From PALSA-911 sp963743035 (GTDB taxonomy: Bacteria > Pseudomonadota > Alphaproteobacteria > Acetobacterales > Acetobacteraceae): 64,000 nt of DNA. The stretch spans positions 744,001-808,000 of the forward strand of contig CAVUOB010000018.1 of assembly GCA_963743035.1 (NCBI GenBank), in the 5' to 3' direction. Shown piece after piece: positions 1 through 8,923 of this stretch. Both the position numbers and the translations under genes were made by a program. The notes beneath the pieces were generated by a model. It searched no databases and was not told where the DNA came from. It was given only the letters and a program-made list of their open reading frames with translations. How positions within the stretch are numbered: the stretch's first letter is position 1; every line of letters starts with the position of its first letter.

Positions 1-99
1 GGTGGCCAGCGTGAAGCCGCTGATCAGCCCGGTCATCACGAGGCTCCGCCGGGCCAGCGGGTACTGGCGCAGGCCGGCGATCTCCGACAGGTCGTTCAT
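1..99 (-). CDS. N-terminus of an exported/hydrolase-like protein (partial)
   Basis: The reverse-strand ATG at 97-99 has a GGGAG ribosome site just upstream, and the reading frame stays open to the window edge. The 33 visible residues begin MNDLSEIAGLRQYPLARRS and continue into a short hydrophobic stretch (MTGLISGFTLAT). From memory this resembles the N-terminus of dienelactone hydrolase family proteins in Acetobacteraceae. No catalytic residue is visible, so the family assignment is weak. It is transcribed in the same direction as icd and lies beyond the icd terminator. Confidence 0.45.
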   Translation of the reverse strand, partial: MNDLSEIAGLRQYPLARRSLVMTGLISGFTLAT

Positions 100-161
100 G
101 CTGACTACTCCCTTCGATGCGGCCGCAATCTGCGCCGGATTTGTCCCGGCAGACAACGAAA

Positions 162-185
162 AAGGCCCGCCTTGTGGCGGGCCTT
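162..185 (-). terminator. Rho-independent terminator of icd
   Basis: A perfect 10-bp inverted repeat (AAGGCCCGCC / GGCGGGCCTT) has a 4-nt loop. On the reverse strand it is followed directly by a T-rich run. It lies about 35 nt past the icd stop codon, the position expected for an intrinsic terminator. Confidence 0.85.
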
Positions 186-220
186 ATCTGTCGCGCGCGC
201 GTGTGGCGCGGCGAGTGGTG

Positions 221-1438
221 TCAGGCCATCGCCTTCTGCAGGTTCTCGTCGATCTTGGCGAGGAAGTCCTGCGTGTTCATCCACTTCTGCTCCGGTCCGA
301 TGAGCACGGCGAGGTCCTTGGTCATGAACCCGCTCTCCACGGTCGCGATGCACACCTTCTCCAGCGTCTCGGCGAAGGCGGTCACGTCCGGCGTGTTGTC
401 GAACTTGCCGCGATAGGCGAGGCCGCGGGTCCAGGCGAAGATCGAGGCGATCGGGTTGGTGGAGGTCTCCCGGCCCTTCTGGTGCTCGCGGTAATGGCGG
501 GTGACGGTGCCGTGCGCGGCTTCCGACTCCACCGTGTTACCGTCGGGGCTGAGCAGCACGGAGGTCATCAGGCCGAGCGAGCCGAAGCCCTGGGCGACGA
601 TGTCGGACTCCACGTCGCCGTCGTAGTTCTTGCAGGCCCAGAGATAGCCGCCGCTCCATTTCAGTGCGCAGGCGACCATGTCGTCGATCAGCCGGTGCTC
701 GTAGGTCAGGCCGGCCTGGTCGTAACGGCCCTTGAACTCGGTGTCGAAAATCTCCTGGAAACGGTCCTTGAAGTAGCCGTCATAGACTTTCAGGATGGTG
801 TTCTTGGTGGACAGATACACGGGGTAGCCGCGCTGCAGGCCGTAATTGAAAGTGGCGCGCGCGAAGCCGTCGATCGACACCTGGATGTTGTGCATGCCCA
901 TCGCCACGCCGGGGCCCTTGAAATCGTGCACCGACAGGATCTGCGCCCGCTCGCTCTCGTCGGCCGGCTCGTAGACCAGGCGGACGCGGCCGGCGCCGGG
1001 GATCTTCATTTCCGTGGCGCGGTAGATGTCGCCATAGGCGTGGCGGCCGATGACGATCGGCTGGGTCCAGTGCGGCACCAGGCGGGGGACGTTCTTGCAG
1101 ATGATCGGCTCGCGGAAGATGGTCCCGTCGAGGATGTTGCGGATCGTGCCGTTCGGGCTGCGATACATGCGCTTCAGGCCGAATTCCTCGACGCGCTGCT
1201 CGTCCGGGGTGATCGTGGCGCATTTCACGCCGACGCCATACTGCTTGATGGCATTGGCTGAATCGACCGTCACCTGGTCGTTGGTCTGGTCGCGGTACTC
1301 GATGCCGAGATCGTAGTATTTCAGGTCGATATCCAGATAGGGCAGGATCAGCTTGTCCTTGATGAAGCCCCAGATGATGCGGGTCATCTCGTCCCCATCG
1401 AGCTCGACAACCGGGGTTTTCACCTTGATTTTCGCCAT
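221..1438 (-). CDS. icd: NADP-dependent isocitrate dehydrogenase
   Basis: The 405-residue protein starts MAKIKVKTPVVELDGDEMTR, typical of the eukaryote-like homodimeric NADP-IDH family found in alphaproteobacteria. It converts isocitrate to 2-oxoglutarate and CO2 in the TCA cycle while making NADPH. Visible signatures are the isocitrate-binding SPNGTIRN segment, the TQPIVIGRHAYGD active-site region and the GTVTRH NADP-binding loop. The start at 1438 fits the family N-terminus and has an AGAGGAT ribosome site; the frame is open to 1657 but that extension is unlike the family. It is monocistronic and ends in a strong hairpin terminator. Confidence 0.97.
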   Translation of the reverse strand: MAKIKVKTPVVELDGDEMTRIIWGFIKDKLILPYLDIDLKYYDLGIEYRDQTNDQVTVDSANAIKQYGVGVKCATITPDEQRVEEFGLKRMYRSPNGTIRNILDGTIFREPIICKNVPRLVPHWTQPIVIGRHAYGDIYRATEMKIPGAGRVRLVYEPADESERAQILSVHDFKGPGVAMGMHNIQVSIDGFARATFNYGLQRGYPVYLSTKNTILKVYDGYFKDRFQEIFDTEFKGRYDQAGLTYEHRLIDDMVACALKWSGGYLWACKNYDGDVESDIVAQGFGSLGLMTSVLLSPDGNTVESEAAHGTVTRHYREHQKGRETSTNPIASIFAWTRGLAYRGKFDNTPDVTAFAETLEKVCIATVESGFMTKDLAVLIGPEQKWMNTQDFLAKIDENLQKAMA

Positions 1439-1727
1439 TCTATCCTCTTGCTGAACCTCGTACCGGGCCAGAACGGCCCGGTTTCCGACATCGGACTGCC
1501 CGAAACTGGCGGACAATCGCACCGCAGGGCGGAGCGGGCAAGCGCGCCGCCGCCAGGCGGGGGCCGGTACGGCCGGCCATTTCGTCCGGTCGCGCCAGAC
1601 GCCAACCCATTGGTCCGGCTGGCGTAGGCTCGTATACGTATGTCTCTGGCCTGCCAAACCCCAATTTCACGATGGCGATGGATCAGGGACGGACATTGCA
1701 GACCGATTGCGCGGCAGCGGCCACCCG

Positions 1728-4316
1728 ATGACGCGGTGGCGCGAAGCGACCGGGCAGGCTTGGCTGGCGATCCTGCTGGTCGGGCTGGCACTGATCGCGC
1801 TGACCTGGCTGGGAACGGTGAACGCGCTGCGCACCGAGGAGCGCGCGGCCATGGCGCACGAGAAGGCCGAACTGACGAAAAAGGCGCTGCTGTTCGAGAA
1901 CCAGGTGCGGCGGCGGCTGTTCGCGGTCGATCAGACGCTGCTGTTCCTGGAAGACGAATGGCAACGCGATCCCGCCGGCTTCGACCTGGAGTTCTGGCAA
2001 CGCCGCGCCAGGGTGATCGCCGATCCCGGCATGTACATCTACCTGACCGACGCGCAGGGCATTATCCGGCGGGCTACGCGGCCAGACTTGATCGGGCAGG
2101 ACATCGCCTCGCTGGAGGCTTTCCGGGACCGTTCCGCGCTGGTCGTGGATGACGGCGAGCTGTTCATCGGCCCGGGAGTGCAGGATCCGGCCGCGCAGGA
2201 TTGGCAGGTCATCCTGGCCCGCCGGCTGGAACGGGACGGGAGCTTCGCCGGCATCATCGGCCTGGGCTACAGCGCCTCCGTGATCGCCGCGTTGTTCGAT
2301 GCCGCCGATCTCGGCTCGCACGGCATGATCGCGCTGGTCGGAACGGCGGACGGGCGGGTCTATGCGAGCACCGGCGGCAGGGCTCTCAAGGCCGGCGGCA
2401 GCATTGCCGGCGCGCCGCTGTTCGCCGCGATCCAGGACGGCACGGACGGCTTCTGGTTCCAGGCATCGCCCGAGGGCGACGAAGTCCGGATGTATGCCTT
2501 CCGCCGGGTGATGGACCGTCCGCTCGAGGTGATCCTGTGCGTCGATCCGGCGCAAGTGCTGGCGGCCCATTATGCCTGGCGGCGCAATGCCTACATCTTC
2601 GCAGCAAGCACCACGTTGCTGCTGCTGGTCATCATGGCCGTGCTGCAGCGCCAGCTAGACGCGGCGCGCAAGCGGGAAGCGAGGTTGGCTGAGGACCGGA
2701 TGGTGCTGGAGCAGGCCAATGCGCGTCAGGCCTCGGCAAGGGAACTGGCCGAGGCACGGTCGGCGCAACTCGATGCGACCTTGCTCGGCATATCCGACGG
2801 CGTGTCGATGGTCGATGCCGATATGCGGCTGGTGCAGTGGAATGCGCGGTTCGCCGAATATACCGGCGTGCCCGCGGAAATGCTGCGGGTCGGCCTGACG
2901 ATGGAAGAGGCGGTGCGCGCACAGGCGAGGCTCGGTGAGTTCGGCCCGGTGGACGTGGAGGCGGAGGTGGCCCGCCGCATGGCCCTGGTGCGATCCGGCA
3001 ATTATCAGGAGTCGGTCGAGCGGGCGCGCCCGAACGGGCAGATCCTGGAACTGCGCCGCCGCGCCTTGCCCGGTGGCGGCTTTGTCACCCTCTATTCCGA
3101 CATCACCGAGCGCAAGCGGGCCGCCCAGGTATTGGAGGGCGCGCGCTCGATCGCGGAGGCGGCGGCGGCGGACAAGTCCCGCTTCGTCGCCATCGTCAGC
3201 CACGAGATCCGCACGCCGCTGAACACCCTGCTCAATGCGCTGATGCTGCTGAACGACGGCGATCTGCCGCCGGGGCAGCGCAACGTGCTCGGGATCGCGC
3301 GCCAATCTGGCGATGCGCTGCTCGGCCTGCTCGACGACATCCTGGAGATGTCGCGCGCGGATGCCGGCCAACTCACGCTGCGGCCAAGCCTGTTCGCGCT
3401 GCGCCCGCTGCTGGACGGCGTGCTGGAGATCTTCCGCGATCCGGCGGCCGCGCGTGGCATCACGCTCCGGCCGGAAATCGCCCCGGGGGTGCCGGAGACG
3501 CTGTACAGCGATGCCGGACGCCTGCGTCAGGTGCTGCTGAACCTGGTCAGCAACGCGGCGAAATATTCCCGCCCGGGCCTGATCCTGCTGGAGGTGACGA
3601 CCCGGAGGGAGGCGGGGCGAGCGATCCTGCGCCTGGCGCTGCGCGATTGCGGCCCGGCGATCGATCCGGCGGACCGCCACCGGCTGTTCCAGCCCTTTTC
3701 CCGCCTGGAACAGCACAACTCGCCGCTCAAGCCCGGCACCGGGCTCGGCCTGGTGATCTGCCAGCGCCTGACCGCGCTGCTGGGTGGGGAGATCGGCTAT
3801 CTCGAGGCGACGGAGGATCGCAACGAATTCTGGATCACCCTTCCCATCCTCTCGCCCCCGGCCGAAATCTCCGCCAGCCATCCCGGGACGGAGCGTCGGC
3901 TGCTGCCGCGCACCCGGGTGTTGCTGGTGGACGATATCGTCACCAACCGGACCATCATCGCCACGCTGCTGCGCCGCGAGGGGCACATGGTGGACGTGGC
4001 CGGCAGCGGGGAGGCGGCGGTCTCGGCGGTGCGCAGCACCCCCTATGACATCGTGCTGATGGATATCTTCATGCCCGGCATGAACGGCCTGGAAGCGACA
4101 CGGGCGATCCGCCGCGTGGGCGGCATCGCCGCAACGGTGCCGATCGTGGCGGTGACCGCGAATACCGGCGCGGAGGAGATGGAGCGATGCCTGGCGGCGG
4201 GCATGAACGACATGCTGTGCAAACCCGTGGAAGTGCCGGTGTTGCTCGCCGCCGTGGCCCGCTACGCGTGGCCCGGCATCCCCGCGCCGACTGGCAGCCG
4301 AACTGGCAGGCCCTGA
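1728..4316 (+). CDS. Hybrid sensor histidine kinase (sensor-PAS-HisKA-HATPase-REC)
   Basis: This is an 862-residue membrane-bound two-component kinase. A transmembrane helix (about 12-32), an extracytoplasmic sensor region and a second helix (about 287-306) precede a PAS domain (about 348-458). The HisKA domain has phospho-accepting His near 492 in SHEIRTP, and the ATPase domain has N-box NLVSNAAKYS and G-box GTGLGL. A receiver domain follows with acidic VDD, phospho-acceptor Asp near 779 in LMDIFMPGMNG, and Lys near 830. The start at 1728 is preferred over a TTG at 1707. The frame ends soon after the receiver domain. An HPt domain lies immediately downstream in the next frame, suggesting one longer ancestral protein split by an indel at about 4262-4300. 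The signal sensed is unknown. Confidence 0.93.
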   Translation: MTRWREATGQAWLAILLVGLALIALTWLGTVNALRTEERAAMAHEKAELTKKALLFENQVRRRLFAVDQTLLFLEDEWQRDPAGFDLEFWQRRARVIADPGMYIYLTDAQGIIRRATRPDLIGQDIASLEAFRDRSALVVDDGELFIGPGVQDPAAQDWQVILARRLERDGSFAGIIGLGYSASVIAALFDAADLGSHGMIALVGTADGRVYASTGGRALKAGGSIAGAPLFAAIQDGTDGFWFQASPEGDEVRMYAFRRVMDRPLEVILCVDPAQVLAAHYAWRRNAYIFAASTTLLLLVIMAVLQRQLDAARKREARLAEDRMVLEQANARQASARELAEARSAQLDATLLGISDGVSMVDADMRLVQWNARFAEYTGVPAEMLRVGLTMEEAVRAQARLGEFGPVDVEAEVARRMALVRSGNYQESVERARPNGQILELRRRALPGGGFVTLYSDITERKRAAQVLEGARSIAEAAAADKSRFVAIVSHEIRTPLNTLLNALMLLNDGDLPPGQRNVLGIARQSGDALLGLLDDILEMSRADAGQLTLRPSLFALRPLLDGVLEIFRDPAAARGITLRPEIAPGVPETLYSDAGRLRQVLLNLVSNAAKYSRPGLILLEVTTRREAGRAILRLALRDCGPAIDPADRHRLFQPFSRLEQHNSPLKPGTGLGLVICQRLTALLGGEIGYLEATEDRNEFWITLPILSPPAEISASHPGTERRLLPRTRVLLVDDIVTNRTIIATLLRREGHMVDVAGSGEAAVSAVRSTPYDIVLMDIFMPGMNGLEATRAIRRVGGIAATVPIVAVTANTGAEEMERCLAAGMNDMLCKPVEVPVLLAAVARYAWPGIPAPTGSRTGRP

Positions 4317-4383
4317 ACTGGCTGGGCCCGACGCGGCCGGTGGTGCCTCCTCCTCGATCGGCGGCGCCGCGCCGCCGGGCGAG

Positions 4384-4734
4384 GTGGCGGTGCTGGATGC
4401 GCCGCGGCTGACGGAGTTGCGCGACAATCTCGCGCCGGGCCTGCTGGCCGGCCTCGTCGACCAGTGCCTGCAGGATCTCACAGTCCGGATGACCGCGCTC
4501 AAGGCCGCGATCGCCGAAGGCCGGCACGAGCGGATCGAGGCACAGGCCCATGCCATGGCCGGCATGGCCGCGAGCTACGCCATGGCGGCGATGGAGGTGC
4601 GGCTGCGCCGGATGATCCAGGCCGCCCGCCGCGCCGACACCGCCGGGGCACGTGCCGCGGCCGAGGGCCTGGACGAGGATCTCAGCCGCACGGACGCCGC
4701 CCTGCGGGCGATATTCGGAACGGTGCCACGCTAG
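4384..4734 (+). CDS. HPt phosphotransfer domain protein, probably the detached C-terminus of the upstream kinase
   Basis: The 116-residue, largely helical reading frame has a His at about 56 in AQAHAMAG, matching the HPt phosphotransfer motif but with Ala where Lys is usual. The only start in this stretch is a GTG at 4384 with no convincing ribosome site. The same frame is open upstream to about 4207 and encodes a low-complexity linker containing two ELAGP repeats, which looks like coding sequence. A REC-linker-HPt arrangement is standard in BvgS/ArcB-type kinases. Removing one base between 4262 and 4300 would restore it. As an independent gene it would be a stand-alone HPt protein. Confidence 0.7.
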   Translation: MAVLDAPRLTELRDNLAPGLLAGLVDQCLQDLTVRMTALKAAIAEGRHERIEAQAHAMAGMAASYAMAAMEVRLRRMIQAARRADTAGARAAAEGLDEDLSRTDAALRAIFGTVPR

Positions 4735-4832
4735 AAGCCCACAACTGGCTAGAAACCGGCACCGGCCCGCTTCCCGGCATTGCGCCGGCGCTCCATGATC
4801 GGCCCGCGCGACCACATTCCCAGGAGATGACC

Positions 4833-5291
4833 ATGCCGCCACTCACCGGGGCCGACGCCGAGACCCACGCCTTCTTCATGGCCTGGCTGGACAAATTCGC
4901 CGGCTATGTGCGCGAGGTCGATTACGCATCCGCCCGGAAGCTGTTTCATCTGGATGTCCTGGCCTTCGGAACCCACCGTGACGTCATCCCCGGGCTGGAG
5001 GCCTGGATCCGGACCCAATGGGACAATGTCTGGCCGAAGACGTCCGATTTCCGGTTCGACCTTGCCGCGACGCACAGCCTGGTTTCCGACGACGCCAGCA
5101 TGGCCGTCGTGATCGCGCCCTGGACCAGCACCGGATACCACCCGGACGGCACGGTTTTCGACCGGCCCGGCCGCGCCACGATGGTGTTTCAGAAGACCGG
5201 CGATGCCTGGCTGTGCACCCATTCGCATATGTCGCTCAACCGCGGGGTGCCGCAGGCAAGCCACGCCAATCGGCCGGTGAAGGCGCGCTGA
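4833..5291 (+). CDS. SnoaL/NTF2-like domain protein
   Basis: This 152-residue single-domain protein has the pattern of SnoaL-like/NTF2-fold proteins: an N-terminal helix with a conserved Trp (AWLDKFAGY), then beta strands ending in a WLCTHSHMSLNR segment. Such proteins are small ketosteroid-isomerase-like enzymes or ligand binders; the substrate cannot be deduced here. The start at 4833 lies 6 nt after AGGAG; an in-frame ATG at 4827 directly abuts that site and is less likely. It stands alone between the HPt frame and the deoxyribosyltransferase-like gene. Confidence 0.75.
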   Translation: MPPLTGADAETHAFFMAWLDKFAGYVREVDYASARKLFHLDVLAFGTHRDVIPGLEAWIRTQWDNVWPKTSDFRFDLAATHSLVSDDASMAVVIAPWTSTGYHPDGTVFDRPGRATMVFQKTGDAWLCTHSHMSLNRGVPQASHANRPVKAR

Positions 5292-5369
5292 CCCGGATGG
5301 GGACCCGGATGGGGACGCCTACCCCATAAGCCGCTTGGCCTTGCCCGGGGAAGGGGGCAGATATCGCCG

Positions 5370-5939
5370 ATGTCCCAACAGCCGCGAATCTACCTGGCCG
5401 GCCCCGACGTCTTCTTGCCCGAACCCGAGGCATGGGCGGAGCAGAAGAAGGCGATCTGCGCCCGCCACGGCCTGACCGGCATCTCGCCCTTCGATCCGCT
5501 CGCCGATCAGCCAAAGGCCTGGTCGGCGCTGCCGGAATGGCACGCCATTGGGCTGAAGAACGAGGCGCATATCGCCGGCGCGGACGCGGTGATCGCCAAC
5601 CTCACCCCGTTTCGCGGGCCCAGCGCCGATGCCGGCACGGTGTTCGAGGTTGGCTTCATGCGGGCGCTGGGGCGGCCGGTGTTCGGCTATGCCACCACCG
5701 CGCGCCCTTTCACCGATCGCACTCTCGACTGGATGGGACCCGCCGGCGGACCCGAGCGCGACGCCGAGGGCCTGCAGGTGGAGCGGTTCGGCCTGTTCGA
5801 CAACCTGATGATCGTGGTCGGCATCGTCGGCTCCGGCGGTGAGATGGTCACCGAGGAACTGCCGGCGGAACGGCGCTGGACCGACCTCACGGTGTTCGAG
5901 CGCTGCGTGATGCGTGCAGCTGCCAAGCTGCGGCGCTGA
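5370..5939 (+). CDS. Nucleoside 2-deoxyribosyltransferase family protein
   Basis: The 189-residue protein begins with IYLAGPDVF, the beta1-loop of the nucleoside 2-deoxyribosyltransferase family. A central ADAVIANLTPFRGPSADAGT segment is followed by FEVGFMRALGRPVFGY, which carries the conserved Glu nucleophile region (FEVGF). Family members exchange or hydrolyse the base of deoxynucleosides in nucleotide salvage; the exact substrate is not visible. It is convergent with purK, and the last 13 bases of the gene are duplicated right after the stop. Confidence 0.9.
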   Translation: MSQQPRIYLAGPDVFLPEPEAWAEQKKAICARHGLTGISPFDPLADQPKAWSALPEWHAIGLKNEAHIAGADAVIANLTPFRGPSADAGTVFEVGFMRALGRPVFGYATTARPFTDRTLDWMGPAGGPERDAEGLQVERFGLFDNLMIVVGIVGSGGEMVTEELPAERRWTDLTVFERCVMRAAAKLRR

Positions 5940-5955
5940 CAGGCTGCGGCGCTGA
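5927..5955 (+). repeat. 13-bp direct repeat over the stop codon
   Basis: GCTGCGGCGCTGA occurs at 5927-5939, where it includes the TGA stop, and again at 5943-5955. It looks like a short tandem duplication in the gap between two convergent genes. Confidence 0.8.
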
Positions 5956-5962
5956 TGCGAAC

Positions 5963-7159
5963 TCAGGTAACGGGGCGGGGTGCGGCCGGTCCCAGGCCCG
6001 CCGCCACGCCGAATTCGCCCGGCAGCGCGCCCTTCGGGAACAGCCGGGTGACATGCCCCATCTTGCGGCCCGGACGCGCCTCCGCCTTGCCATAGAGATG
6101 CGGGATCAGCCCGGGCGCCGCGAGGATCTCCGGCCAGAGCGCCGCTTCCTCCGGGCCGACCAGGTTCTTCATCACCGCGTCCGAATGGCGCGTCGCCGCC
6201 GGCAGCGGCAGGCCGGCGATGGCGCGGACATGCAGCTCGAACTGGCTGGCCGGGCAGGCATCGATGGTCCAGTGGCCGGAATTATGCGGCCGCGGCGCGA
6301 TTTCGTTGGCGAGCACGCGGCCTTGCCGGTCGACGAACATCTCGACCGCCAGCAGCCCGACGAGGTCCAGGGCCTGGGCCACGCGGATGGCGATCTGCTG
6401 CGCCTCCAGCGCCGTCTCCGCCGGCAGCCTGGCCGGGGCCAGGGTCAGGTCCAGGATGTGGTCGCGGTGGCGGTTCTCCACCGTGTCGAACGCGGTCACC
6501 GCGCCGTCCGCGCCGCGCGCCACCACCACGCTGATCTCCATCGCGAAATCGACGAAGCCTTCCAGGATCAGCGGCTTGGGATAGAGCGAGGCGAAACCGG
6601 GGGCGAGATCCTCGGGCCGGCGCAGCATCGCCTGGCCCTTGCCGTCATAGCCGAGCCTTGTGGTCTTCAGCACCGCCGGCAGGCCGATCTCCTCCGCCGC
6701 CGCGAGCAGCTCGGGCATGGTCGACAGCAGCCGCCACGGCGCGGTCGGCACCCCGGCCTCATTCAGGAAGCGCTTTTCGACGATCCGGTCCTGGCTGACC
6801 CGCAGCACCGCGGGCGCGGGGCGGACCGGCTTCAGGGACGCCAGCAGATCGAGGCCCTCCGCGCTGACATTCTCGAACTCGAAGGTCACCACGTCCACCG
6901 CGTCGGCGAATTCGCGCAAGGTCGCCGGATGCTCGTAATCGCCGAGCGTCACGCCAGCGGAGACCTGCGCGGCCGGGCTGTCCTCCTCCGGCGTCAGGAT
7001 GTGGCAGCGATAGCCCAGCCGGGCCGCCGCCATGGCCAGCATGCGGCCGAGCTGCCCGCCGCCGACGATCCCGATGGTCGCGTTCGGGGCCAGCGGGAAG
7101 GTTCCGGCGGCGGGTTGGACAGGGGCGGACAGAGGGGCGGTCTCGATCGGGGCGCTCAT
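5963..7159 (-). CDS. purK: 5-(carboxyamino)imidazole ribonucleotide synthase
   Basis: The 398-residue ATP-grasp enzyme opens, after an Ala/Pro-rich leader, with the glycine-rich motif GIVGGGQLGRM typical of PurK. It carboxylates AIR to N5-CAIR using ATP and bicarbonate in de novo purine synthesis; PurE then rearranges the product. ATP-grasp landmarks include KTTRLGYDGKGQ, EISVVVARG and NEIAPRPHNSGHWT. The start ATG at 7159 overlaps the purE stop in an ATGA junction, so the two are translationally coupled. The roughly 35-residue extension before the Rossmann motif is longer than in most family members. Confidence 0.96.
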   Translation of the reverse strand: MSAPIETAPLSAPVQPAAGTFPLAPNATIGIVGGGQLGRMLAMAAARLGYRCHILTPEEDSPAAQVSAGVTLGDYEHPATLREFADAVDVVTFEFENVSAEGLDLLASLKPVRPAPAVLRVSQDRIVEKRFLNEAGVPTAPWRLLSTMPELLAAAEEIGLPAVLKTTRLGYDGKGQAMLRRPEDLAPGFASLYPKPLILEGFVDFAMEISVVVARGADGAVTAFDTVENRHRDHILDLTLAPARLPAETALEAQQIAIRVAQALDLVGLLAVEMFVDRQGRVLANEIAPRPHNSGHWTIDACPASQFELHVRAIAGLPLPAATRHSDAVMKNLVGPEEAALWPEILAAPGLIPHLYGKAEARPGRKMGHVTRLFPKGALPGEFGVAAGLGPAAPRPVT

Positions 7160-7663
7160 GACCGGGCGGCTTCCTCCGGCGCGTCCACCGGCTCCAGCGC
7201 CACCGCGGCGGATTGTTCGGTGCGCCATGCCTCCAGCCGGGCGGCGAGCGCCGGGTCGGTGGTCGCCAGGATCGCGGCGGCCAGCAGGGCGGCGTTCACC
7301 GCGCCGGCACGGCCGATCGCGAGCGTGCCGACCGGGATGCCCGCCGGCATCTGGACGATCGAAAGCAGGCTGTCCATGCCTTTGAGGCTATGGGATTCGA
7401 TCGGCACGCCCAGCACCGGCAGGCGGGTCCAGGAGGCGCACATGCCCGGCAGATGCGCCGCCCCGCCGGCGCCGGCGATGACCACCCTGCAGGCCGCGCG
7501 GCTGCGCCTGCGTGGCATAGTCGCGAAGCCGGTCGGGGGTGCGGTGGGCCGAGACGATGCGCGTCTCGTGCGCGACGTCGAGCTGGGTCAGGACCTCCGC
7601 GGCATGGCGCATGATCGGCCAGTCGGACTGGCTGCCCATGATGATACCGACCAATGGCGCCAC
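7156..7663 (-). pseudogene. purE: N5-CAIR mutase (PurE), frameshifted by one extra base
   Basis: Two frames together make a complete class I PurE of 168 residues. The N-terminal part (VGIIMGSQSDWP through IVSAHRTPDRL) is read from a GTG at 7663 with a GGAAGGAG site. The C-terminal part (VVIAGAGGAAHLPGM through the stop) lies in another frame. Removing a single base from the C3 run at 7485-7487 (G3 on the coding strand) restores the family consensus, RGLQ followed by VVIAGAGG. PurE works directly with PurK and the downstream purK is intact, so this is more likely a sequence error or a very recent lesion than decay. Confidence 0.9.
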
Positions 7664-7698
7664 GCTGCGCTCCTTCCTGCCCGGACCTGTTGGGTCGC

Positions 7699-7902
7699 TC
7701 AGGCGATGTTGTCGGGGATCAGCCGGCTTTCCAGCCACGCGATCTCGTCCTTGAGCATCAGCTTGCGCTTCTTCAGCCGCTGCAGCTGCAACTGGTCGAT
7801 CGGTCCCTGGTCCGACAGCCGCACGATCACCGTGTCGAGGTCGCGGTGCTCGCTTCGCAGTTCGTGCAGCCGGCGCAGCAGGGCATCCCGATCGTTCAGC
7901 AT
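7699..7902 (-). CDS. YdcH family (DUF465) small protein
   Basis: The 67-residue, charged, helical protein contains HELRSEHRDLDTVIVRL and LKKRKLMLKDEIAWLE, the coiled-coil pattern of DUF465/YdcH proteins. No biochemical role is established for the family. The ATG at 7902 is the only good start. It lies directly upstream of purE on the same strand with a short gap, so the two may be co-transcribed. A second DUF465-type gene lies divergently at 8086. Confidence 0.85.
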   Translation of the reverse strand: MLNDRDALLRRLHELRSEHRDLDTVIVRLSDQGPIDQLQLQRLKKRKLMLKDEIAWLESRLIPDNIA

Positions 7903-8085
7903 GGAAGCCGATTAACACAAAGGTAGGGATCGTGCAGCGGCTGGACGCGCATCCTGGCCGAAGATCCGCCCCGATTGACGGATCTGGGGGCGATAAAAAT
8001 CATGGAAGATGCGGGGCCATCGGAGTTACGCTCCAGCGTCCCCTGGCTTCGCTGCCGGCCGGGACGGATCGACAGAGGAGGCATC

Positions 8086-8259
8086 ATGAGCCTGCAATCC
8101 CACATCGAAGCCCTGAAGGACCGCCATGCCAGTCTCGAGGCGCGGATTTCCGATGAAGACCATCGGCCGCGGCCGGACAGCGAGACGCTGTCACGCCTGA
8201 AACTCGAAAAGCTGCGCCTGAAGGAAGAGATGGAGCGTCTCCAGCACCGCAAGGGCTAA
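8086..8259 (+). CDS. Second DUF465-type small coiled-coil protein
   Basis: This 57-residue protein starts MSLQSHIEALKDRHASLEA and ends in the LKLEKLRLKEEMERL helix characteristic of DUF465. An AGAGGAGG ribosome site sits 4-5 nt before the ATG at 8086, so the longer open frame upstream is not used. It is the shorter paralogue of the protein at 7699-7902 and is transcribed divergently from it. Function is unknown. Confidence 0.85.
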   Translation: MSLQSHIEALKDRHASLEARISDEDHRPRPDSETLSRLKLEKLRLKEEMERLQHRKG

Positions 8260-8344
8260 TCAGGTGAGGGGAGCCGGAAAGAGGAAAGGCCGCCGGCCGG
8301 ACCCAAAGAACCAATTCTGAAAATTCAGCAGCGGAGGCCGCAGC

Positions 8345-8923
8345 TCAGGCGGCCTCGTCTGCCTCCGGCGGCGGGGGCTGGGGCACCGCGCGGCCTTCAC
8401 GGGCCAGGCGGTCATTGGCCTGGGTAACCGCCGCGTTCAGGTCGGTCTGGCTGCACAGGCCCAGGATCACGGGATCGCGCGGCTTGATGTTCGGCGAGTT
8501 CCAGTGGGTGCGGTCGCGCACCTTCTGGATGGTGTCCTTGGTGGTGCCGAGCAGCTTGCCGATCTGCGCCTCGGTCAGCTGCGGGAAGTTGCGCAGCAGG
8601 AAGGCGATGGCGTCCGGCCGGTCATTGCGCTTGGCCACGGGGGTGTAGCGCGCCCCGCGCTGCTTCTTCGGCCCGGGCAGGCTGGTGGTCAGCAGCTTCA
8701 GGCGGGCTGCCGGATCCGCCTCGCAGCGGCGGATTTCCTCGGCGGTGACCTGGCTGTTCGCCACCGGATCGTAGCCGACGATTCCCTGTGCCACCTCGCC
8801 ATCGGCGATGGCCTGGATCTCGAGCGGGTGCATGCCGCAGAAATCTGCGATCTGCTCGAATGTCAGCGCGGTCTTGTCAATCAGCCACACTGCGGTGGCC
8901 TTGGGCATCAGCGGCAATGTCAT
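8345..8923 (-). CDS. trcR: Cell-cycle transcriptional regulator TrcR (DUF1013)
   Basis: The 192-residue protein matches my recall of the DUF1013 family, annotated as TrcR in alphaproteobacteria. Typical segments are TAVWLIDKTALTFEQIADFC, MHPLEIQAIADGE and LTEAQIGKLLGTTKDTIQK, the last a helix-turn-helix-like unit. It is expected to bind DNA in the cytoplasm. Its tail is Pro/Glu-rich. It is divergent from the DUF1192 gene, and the 220-bp gap between them presumably holds both promoters. Confidence 0.88.
   Translation of the reverse strand: MTLPLMPKATAVWLIDKTALTFEQIADFCGMHPLEIQAIADGEVAQGIVGYDPVANSQVTAEEIRRCEADPAARLKLLTTSLPGPKKQRGARYTPVAKRNDRPDAIAFLLRNFPQLTEAQIGKLLGTTKDTIQKVRDRTHWNSPNIKPRDPVILGLCSQTDLNAAVTQANDRLAREGRAVPQPPPPEADEAA

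Noticed and set aside
2655..4565. Long reverse-strand open frame opposite the histidine kinase.
   Set aside because: It is antisense to a protein with all kinase motifs and has no recognisable domain.
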